DNA from: Candidatus Eremiobacterota bacterium
GTDB taxonomy: Bacteria; Vulcanimicrobiota; CADAWZ01; Ess09-12
NCBI GenBank assembly: GCA_031082125.1
Contig: JAVHLM010000039.1
Coordinates: forward strand, 1-56,412
DNA: 56,412 nucleotides
Direction: 5' to 3'
Below are positions 51,352 through 56,412 of the stretch, piece by piece. Both the position numbers and the translations under genes were made by a program. The notes beneath the pieces were generated by a model, which had not been told where the DNA came from, did not search any database, and saw only the letters and a list, made by a program, of their open reading frames with translations. The first letter of the stretch is position 1. Every line of letters begins with the position of its first letter.

Positions 51352-51852
51352 TTATTGACTCAGCATGGTGAGCGTGCACGTCCTGCTTGCATTCACCGGG
51401 TCGGCGTCCTGGGTGCAGGAGAGCTTATAGCTTATTTGCGTATCAGATGCTCTGTATTTGCCTCCGGTGGCAATGGTGACCGCCGTGGAGCCTGTGATGG
51501 TCTGGTATTCACTCCCTGCCCAAGTTCCGCCTCCCGTACCCGAGGGAATAGCCGACTTTATCTGAAGGGTGACCTCGGCCGGCATATCGGCGCTCAACTG
51601 CGCGGTAATCCTGCGGGTAGCAAGGTTGGTGGTAAAGCTGTATTTGACGTTTGTCAGATCCTCCACAGGATCGGGGTCTTCACCTGGTGTCACCGTGGTG
51701 ATGGCGAGGGTCGCTGTGCCGGTGCTTGAGATCTCCTGGAATGACGCAATTGAGAAACTTACCGTGTGGGTCGCCTGGGTTGCCGCCATCGCCGACCCGC
51801 TCATCAGGCATATCATCGCGGCTATCGTGAGTATGAGTGCATATTTTTTCAT
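51352..51852 (-). CDS. Small secreted beta-rich fibre-subunit-like protein (family member F)
   Basis: I chose the ATG at 51852, with AAGGAGG eleven bases before it; a TTG start at 51885 is less likely. The 166-residue protein has a signal peptide cleaved after AMA (about residue 23). The mature part has THTVSFSIASFQEISSTG, GEDPDPVEDLTNVKYSFTTN, TRRITAQLS, LQIKSAIPSG, SEYQTITGS, ISYKLSCTQDADPV and the end SRTCTLTMLSQ, with two Cys that could form a disulphide. It is closest to member G next door. It has its own promoter and terminator, so it is a single-gene unit. Confidence 0.82.
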   Translation of the reverse strand: MKKYALILTIAAMICLMSGSAMAATQATHTVSFSIASFQEISSTGTATLAITTVTPGEDPDPVEDLTNVKYSFTTNLATRRITAQLSADMPAEVTLQIKSAIPSGTGGGTWAGSEYQTITGSTAVTIATGGKYRASDTQISYKLSCTQDADPVNASRTCTLTMLSQ

Positions 51853-51990
51853 CTTGAGTCTTTCCCTCCTTTGGGTTTTTTTCAATATCTCTTGCTTATC
51901 TATCCTTCAACTTCCTCTGGGGCTCTTGCACCTCCTTCGCACTTCTTTGAGGAATTTTTACCCTTTCACTGTCACTATTCCACCTTTCTC

Positions 51991-52019
51991 ATTATAACTT
52001 ATTTCTTTGTTCCGGTCAA
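51991..52019 (-). promoter_or_regulatory. Consensus promoter of subunit gene F
   Basis: On the minus strand TTGACC (52014-52019) and TATAAT (51991-51996) are 17 bases apart. The leader to the ATG at 51852 is about 130 bases. Confidence 0.82.
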
Positions 52020-52042
52020 TACCATGAGGATATTTTCCATAG

Positions 52043-52552
52043 CTATTGCGAGGTGAGGGTGTAGGTCACGTTGGTCGTGCCGCTCGACACCTCACCTGCA
52101 TCGACCGTGGCTGAGAGACGGTATGTGATGGTGAGACCCGATGCTCTTTTTCTGCCCCCGGTCGCCAGGTCAGCAGCCGATGTCGAGAGGCTCTGGTAGC
52201 CGGTGCTTGACCATGCGTTGGGTGCCCCGGCTGCCGCGAGGTTCACCTCGAGCGTGAGACCTGAAGGCATATTCGCCGAGAGCGCGCCCGTGATCTTCCT
52301 GGTGGTCTGGTTGGTGGTGAACGCGTAGGTGGTCGTGGCATCCTCAACAGGGTCAGGCTCGCTGCCGGCAGTGGCAGTGCTTATCGTCATCGCTCCGGGG
52401 CTCCCGCTCACCGCTATCTCATTGATCCCCGATACCGCGTAGGTCACCGTTGCGCTCGCATTGTCTGCCGCAAAGGCGGGCCCTGAAAATATGAGCGCGA
52501 TTATCGCGACGGCGGCGGTCACCTTTATCATTTTTACCAGGTTCTTCATCAT
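52043..52552 (-). CDS. Small secreted beta-rich fibre-subunit-like protein (family member G)
   Basis: The double ATG at 52552/52549 with AAGGGGG before it is the likely start. The 169-residue protein has a signal peptide cleaved after AFA (about residue 28). The mature part has ATVTYAVSGINEIAVSGSPGAMT, GSEPDPVEDATTTYAFTTN, TRKITGALS, LEVNLAAAG, GYQSLSTS, LATGG, LTITYRLSATVDAGEV and the end TNVTYTLTSQ. It is the member that best shows the whole family pattern. Its own promoter is near consensus. It ends next to the promoter of gene F. Confidence 0.83.
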   Translation of the reverse strand: MMKNLVKMIKVTAAVAIIALIFSGPAFAADNASATVTYAVSGINEIAVSGSPGAMTISTATAGSEPDPVEDATTTYAFTTNQTTRKITGALSANMPSGLTLEVNLAAAGAPNAWSSTGYQSLSTSAADLATGGRKRASGLTITYRLSATVDAGEVSSGTTNVTYTLTSQ

Positions 52553-52604
52553 TTTATCCCCCTTTTCTGAGTATTTTTTACTCATTTTCCCTCTTCCTGA
52601 TATA

Positions 52605-52633
52605 ATTATACCTGAATTTTTCCCCGCAGTCAA
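52605..52633 (-). promoter_or_regulatory. Consensus promoter of subunit gene G
   Basis: On the minus strand TTGACT (52628-52633) and TATAAT (52605-52610) are 17 bases apart; transcription would start near 52598 and the leader is about 45 bases. Confidence 0.85.
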
Positions 52634-53456
52634 CAGGTATTCTGTACGTTTTTACCAAAATGTTAAAATTTCATCCTTCAGTATGAGATGCGGAGAAAAT
52701 ATCTCCACTTGAGTATGATGATTTGATTAATTTCTCCCCACTCCTGTCTGCCGGTTCGATTTCTCCTCTCTTCCCGGGCATGGCCGGTTGTGATAATTCG
52801 CCCTGACGCATCGCTCATCCTCCTGCCACAGTTTCCCCGTTCAAGCCCTCAATATCCCCTATTTTTATACCGCTTCAACATACTTTTCATTCCTTAATAT
52901 GATAAAAATATCTCACTCGGGATTTTGCCCTTTTTTCCCCACCCACAGATCCTATGCAGAGATTTTTTAACCGGCCGCCTTTTGCATGAGTGAAACCCAA
53001 AAAATCGTCAATAGCGCTATTGCAATAGGCACAAACAATGTCGCACCGCTAAAATGCGCGTAAAATTTTCTCAAAATTTCCCCTGGAGGCATGACCGGGG
53101 TGGCAGATTTTCATGCTCCATGGATACCCCGCCCGGCACTTCTGGAAACTAAAAAGGCCGCCCAATGAAAGTTGGCCTTTTTTGCCCCGCCAGTTGGCGA
53201 TTTGCCGGTCACACGCTCCGCATTCATGGCGTAACGCTCATCACCACAGGTGAAAAGATTATATAATCAAGCACAGGATGAAATAAATGGGACTTATCAA
53301 GGGATCTGTGGAGTAAAATCTCGAGCTTCAGCCCTTTGCTTCAGCTTCGGCATATATCTTCACGCTGTCCTGGCCGAAGTCGGCTCTTCAAAGACTTCTA
53401 TTAACTCTGCAGGCTCGCCAAGGAAGAAAGGCAGGAAACGCTGCCCGTGCTGCAGG
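52634..53456. other. Gene-poor AT-rich stretch
   Basis: No convincing gene lies here. It contains a perfect 14-bp palindrome, CAATAGCGCTATTG (53009-53022), and a terminator hairpin (53151-53183). The last 145 bases, read on the minus strand, have short frames that look like a decayed gene end (DFGQDSVKIYAEAEAKG before a stop, and FLPFFLGEPAELIEVFEE in another frame). I found no DnaA boxes or att sites. Confidence 0.5.
53151..53183. terminator. Bidirectional terminator hairpin
   Basis: AAAAAGGCC (53151-53159) and GGCCTTTTTT (53174-53183) are complementary, with A- and T-runs on both sides, so it can end transcription from either direction. It is 274 bases beyond the stop of the Rpn gene. Confidence 0.8.
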
Positions 53457-54194
53457 TTATTCTATCCCGAGCCTGTCCAGCTCTGCGTCGGAGAGGGCCG
53501 TGGCCTTTTTGATGGTTTCCCTTTCGAAACCTTGGCTCCTGAGGCGGGCGGCCACTTCTGCTTTGCCCTCTGCTTTGCCCTCTTCACGGGCAAGAGTAAG
53601 CTTCGTGGCCTCTATCAGCTCCGCTTTCTCACGAAAGTGAATCATATTCTGCACCCTGCGGTCGGCAAGCGACTTCCTATACTCGTTCACTGCCATTTCC
53701 ATCCCCTCCTCATCCTTCAGCACTGCAGGAACTTCCACCTCAATAGTAGCATATTTCACGCTGAATTTCAAAAAATGGGGACTGCTGAACCTGCTGTGAA
53801 CCCTCTCAAAGCCGGGAAAGAGGACATAACTCACAATAGATATTGCTATTGTCTTCTTTAGCAGCGTGAAGTCGTCGCCGCGGCCAAGCTGGCCCCCATG
53901 AAGCCTGGCATGGTAAAATGACACTCTCGGAATGAACATCTTCTCATCGCCAACCTGCATCTCGATGTGATAGCGGCGGCCCCAGCTGTCTTTTGCCGCG
54001 ATATCCAGGATCCCCAGCCTGTCTTCAAGCTTCTCCCCATAGCGGAATGGATTCAGGATCGCCACCTTTTCGATGCGGTCCTCACCAGAAAATCCCAGCA
54101 CGCTATTCAAGAACGCTCTCAGTATGCACGTATTGGTATCTCTTCCAAACACCGATTTGAAAAGAATGTCATTAGTAAGGGGGACAACCTTCAC
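53457..54194 (-). CDS. Rpn family recombination-promoting nuclease (PD-(D/E)XK)
   Basis: I prefer the GTG at 54194, with GAGAGGTG before it; an ATG at 54230 is in frame. The 245-residue protein has the family start VPLTNDILFKSVFGRDTNTCILRAFLNSVLG, the nuclease core LGILDIAAKDSWGRRYHIEMQV with the D...ExQ acidic set, and a charged tail with EGKAEGKAEVAARLRSQGFERETIKKATALSDAELDRL. Rpn proteins are DNA endonucleases that stimulate RecA-independent recombination and are spread horizontally. It looks intact. The two truncated relatives at 35135 and 37720 have another type of tail. Confidence 0.9.
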   Translation of the reverse strand: MKVVPLTNDILFKSVFGRDTNTCILRAFLNSVLGFSGEDRIEKVAILNPFRYGEKLEDRLGILDIAAKDSWGRRYHIEMQVGDEKMFIPRVSFYHARLHGGQLGRGDDFTLLKKTIAISIVSYVLFPGFERVHSRFSSPHFLKFSVKYATIEVEVPAVLKDEEGMEMAVNEYRKSLADRRVQNMIHFREKAELIEATKLTLAREEGKAEGKAEVAARLRSQGFERETIKKATALSDAELDRLGIE

Positions 54195-54230
54195 CGGGCA
54201 CCTCTCTCTTCTGTTCCTCAGGATTATCAT

Positions 54231-54515
54231 AGCAGCCCGGTGTTGCCTTCATGTGAAAATCTGTCGTCCCTTCTCGAGCAGGGGGGCAGTCACCAAGGAC
54301 AGGGCCGGTCTTATCTTTAAAAATTGTCAGAAATTCCTGTGCATTGCTCCCTGTCCTCCTTTTCGCTGCCGGCAATGCCTCATATTTCTGCGCTGGCTGC
54401 ATTTTTCAGCACATCGATCAGAAAAATCGCAAAAGATGCTTTCCCGGTCCTTCAGAGGCCATCCAGCAATGACCTTCAACCTCAATAAATACAGGCATCT
54501 CTGCAGATGACCCTT
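54231..54515. other. Intergenic stretch
   Basis: This stretch between the divergent Rpn and DUF222-like genes is AT-rich relative to the genome. I see no gene in it, nor a clear promoter for the Rpn gene. Confidence 0.5.
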
Positions 54516-54568
54516 TTGACATGACATCTCTATTTGTATATAATGTTAATAGAGATACAAAAGTATCT
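54516..54568 (+). promoter_or_regulatory. Perfect consensus promoter with hairpin at the start site
   Basis: TTGACA (54516-54521) and TATAAT (54539-54544) are separated by 17 bases. Both boxes match the sigma-70 consensus fully. The likely start point is followed by AGATAC-AAAA-GTATCT (54553-54568), a perfect hairpin that may stabilise the mRNA or serve as an operator. Confidence 0.88.
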
Positions 54569-54603
54569 GCTCGATCTGCATATATCATGAAAGGAGGACT
54601 ATC

Positions 54604-56391
54604 GTGAGCACCGGCGCAATCCGCGAATATCCCGGCTACGAGGCCACAATGGAGGGCGGGCAGGTCTTCAATGCATGCCCCGGCCTCCCGCTGGTCACGT
54701 ACGGCGCCGATGAGGTGCTCTCGCGCTCGAATTGCCGGCACATATTCCGCGATCTCACCGCCGAGGTCCTGGACTGGAACCTCTGGTGCCTCTCTTCTGC
54801 CGGGGTCAGGCTCGATCTCCTCATCGGGGAGGCTCTTCTCTTCCTTGACGGGAAGCTCGAGAGGCTTGGCTATGTGAGAGTGTCCGACTTTGTGCGAGAA
54901 GAGCTGGGCATCTCTTCCAGGAGCGGCTATGAGCTGATGCGGAACGCGAAGGCCCTTCAGAAGCTCCCCCTCATCAGGGAGGCTCTCGAAAAGGGGCATC
55001 TCAGGAAGAGCGCGCTGCGGTATCTTTTCCAGGTCGTGACGCCTGAGACCGAGGTGGAGTGTATCTCAAGAGCCATGCATTCAACCATAAGACAAATTGA
55101 AGAGGAGGTGAAGCGTTTTAAAGCCGGGGGGAGTGGTATCAATGCATTCGCCGCCGGGGATGATGACGAAGAGGACACAGGGAGCCTCGCGGTAAGCGTG
55201 CGGATTCCCATATCTCTTGCCGCAAAGTGGGACAGGGCGCTGGAAGTGTTCCAAAGGTCCGAGGAGGCGGATCTTCCTTTGGAGACATTCGTGGAGGCTC
55301 TTCTCGCCGAGTTTGTCGCATCGGCGCCGCTTGTGGGTCTCGGGCGTCCTGGCACAGAGACGCAGGCACCGGAGGATTCGGATTCCGGGACAGGGAAGCC
55401 AGGCGCTCATCACACCGGGGAGCTTTCTCTCTGCTGCGCGCAGGAGAAAGGCTCCCAGGGCATTGAGGCTTCCCATGGCGACTGCGCCAACCACGGTGAT
55501 GGGGTACACGCTCGGAATGGTCTTGATGCTTCCGACACAGGGGAGACCGGAGCCGATCCCGCCTTCGGGGAGAAGGCTCTTCTCCTTGGCGCTCTCGCGG
55601 GGGTAATCGCCTCCCTCTATGACGAGGCTCCCTTCGGTGAGCAGGAAAAGGAGCTTGCCAGGCAGGTCCACAAGGACCTCGAGGAGGTCTCTCACCTTTG
55701 GGATTTCTTGCCATGGAAGCCTGTCACCGTAGAGCTTCCTCCGGAGCTCCAGGCTCCCGGGAGCCACAGGCCCGACGTTGATACCGCCGTCACCCCTGAC
55801 GGGACACTCGTGCGCCCCCCGGCCGATCCCTTCGAAACGGTTTCCCGCCTCCGCAAGATGGCAGCGCTCCGCCACTCCCTCTCCTTCTACCAAGGGAGAC
55901 TTCTGCGGACCCTCAACAATTTCGGTCTCTATAAAGACATGCTCTTTCTGAGCCTGGGCCACTATACCAGGGAGCGCCTCGGGATGTCCCGCAGCACCGC
56001 TTATTCTCTAATCAAACAGGAAAGGAGCTATCTTGAGTATCCAGATATGCTGGACCTTGTCCAGGCGGGGAAGCTCACCCCCGAGCAGGCGAGGCATCTT
56101 TCAAAGGTCTTCAATGAGGGGACCAGGGTCAATGGAGCGTGGCTCTCCTACGCGCAGGATGTTCCTGTGGCCACCCTCATGCAGGCTGTCGAGGCGTTCA
56201 TCCGCTTTGCGCAGAGGGCTGTCCACAAAAAGTGGGATATCGCTCCCGAAGCCTTCGAGGTGGCCGACACGGGGAGGTCCGTCAAGAGGACAATCCAGGC
56301 AGGTTCAATTGCCTCTGAACCCAGTGGGGATAAGGGTTCTGATGCCGCAGTCCAGATATGCGGTGCGGCCGAGCAAGGTCGTGTTGTATAG
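54604..56391 (+). CDS. DUF222-like protein with duplicated helical module; HNH end apparently lost to an intron
   Basis: The GTG start follows AAAGGAGG by six bases. The 595-residue frame has two related modules: residues about 60-190 (LGYVRVSDFVREELGISSRSGYELMRNAKAL, then RYLFQVVTPETEVECISRAMHSTIRQIEEEV) and about 440-560 (LGHYTRERLGMSRSTAYSLIKQERSYL, then KLTPEQARHLSKVFNEG). They are the helical domain that precedes HNH in DUF222-type nucleases. A long Gly/Ser/acidic linker lies between. No HNH domain follows. From 56363 the DNA looks like a group II intron, so the last ten codons are probably intron sequence and the true protein continues in an exon outside the window. Confidence 0.8.
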   Translation: MSTGAIREYPGYEATMEGGQVFNACPGLPLVTYGADEVLSRSNCRHIFRDLTAEVLDWNLWCLSSAGVRLDLLIGEALLFLDGKLERLGYVRVSDFVREELGISSRSGYELMRNAKALQKLPLIREALEKGHLRKSALRYLFQVVTPETEVECISRAMHSTIRQIEEEVKRFKAGGSGINAFAAGDDDEEDTGSLAVSVRIPISLAAKWDRALEVFQRSEEADLPLETFVEALLAEFVASAPLVGLGRPGTETQAPEDSDSGTGKPGAHHTGELSLCCAQEKGSQGIEASHGDCANHGDGVHARNGLDASDTGETGADPAFGEKALLLGALAGVIASLYDEAPFGEQEKELARQVHKDLEEVSHLWDFLPWKPVTVELPPELQAPGSHRPDVDTAVTPDGTLVRPPADPFETVSRLRKMAALRHSLSFYQGRLLRTLNNFGLYKDMLFLSLGHYTRERLGMSRSTAYSLIKQERSYLEYPDMLDLVQAGKLTPEQARHLSKVFNEGTRVNGAWLSYAQDVPVATLMQAVEAFIRFAQRAVHKKWDIAPEAFEVADTGRSVKRTIQAGSIASEPSGDKGSDAAVQICGAAEQGRVV

Positions 56392-56412
56392 TGGGTGCGA
56401 ATCCCACCTGAT
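56363..56412 (+). mobile_element. Probable 5' end of a group II intron
   Basis: The run from 56363 begins GTGCG, the 5' consensus of bacterial group II introns, then folds as GGCC-GAGCAA-GGTC and continues TATAG and GTGGG-TGCGAAT-CCCAC, the order of elements I recall for domain I starts. It interrupts the DUF222-like gene in frame. The window ends after 50 bases, so the reverse transcriptase and the 3' end cannot be seen. Confidence 0.5.

Noticed and set aside
52634-53250. Replication origin in the AT-rich gene-poor stretch
   Set aside because: No DnaA-box cluster and no dnaA, dnaN or similar gene is present. Only one palindrome and a terminator were found.
56391-56412. A tRNA T-arm-like sequence, GTGGG-TGCGAAT-CCCAC, at the right edge
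   Set aside because: No tRNA acceptor, D-arm or anticodon arm can be folded upstream, and the order of elements from 56363 fits a group II intron start better.

Overview
This window comes from a GC-rich diderm bacterium. A periplasmic chaperone-like protein, a large predicted outer-membrane barrel and many Sec-secreted proteins imply two membranes. RecA, a CRP-like regulator, an NtrC-type response regulator and near-consensus sigma-70 promoters (TTGACA-N17-TATAAT) are all present. I cannot name the phylum from sequence alone. The mix of families and the many genes of unknown function would suit an uncultured lineage. I see no rRNA, complete tRNA or CRISPR array.

Layout. 1-7.5 kb: the tail of an HNH nuclease gene, a short secreted protein, a 50-residue charged protein coupled to a Kef-type antiporter, an unknown Met/Gln-rich protein, a methyltransferase, a STAS protein and a secreted thioredoxin-fold pair. 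7.5-22.8 kb: a run of minus-strand genes. It holds a glycosyltransferase, an ATP-grasp ligase, a BmpA/NupOPQ-type ABC importer, chorismate mutase-DAHP synthase, a FecR-like protein, a leucine-dehydrogenase-like protein, a butyrate kinase fused to an ABC-type ligand-binding domain, a two-gene RCK ion-channel unit and a secreted esterase. 23-32.9 kb: an NCS2 permease, a secreted phosphoesterase, a VIT/vWA protein, recA, crp and a divergent NtrC-like regulator.

32.9-42.7 kb is an accessory island. It carries three toxin-antitoxin modules (VapBC-like, DUF433/DUF5615, BrnTA), a DUF4143 ATPase and a broken copy of its end, two paralogous polytopic GT-C-like proteins, two truncated Rpn nuclease genes, and a duplicated 130-bp palindrome whose arms differ by compensatory changes.

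42.9-52.6 kb holds what I consider the most interesting system. A chaperone-like protein (47621-48421), an usher-like outer-membrane protein with a tetrapeptide repeat and carboxypeptidase-regulatory-like domains (44596-47667), and a family of small secreted beta-rich proteins resemble a chaperone-usher surface-fibre pathway, though none is an obvious member of the classical families. Seven members of the subunit family lie in three places (32.9-33.9, 42.9-44.5 and 51.4-52.6 kb), several behind their own strong promoters. A TMTC-like membrane glycosyltransferase with TPRs sits among them. An eighth, different secreted protein heads the operon.

The right end has a gene-poor AT-rich stretch, an intact Rpn nuclease, and a DUF222-like gene that appears to be interrupted at 56363 by the 5' end of a group II intron.
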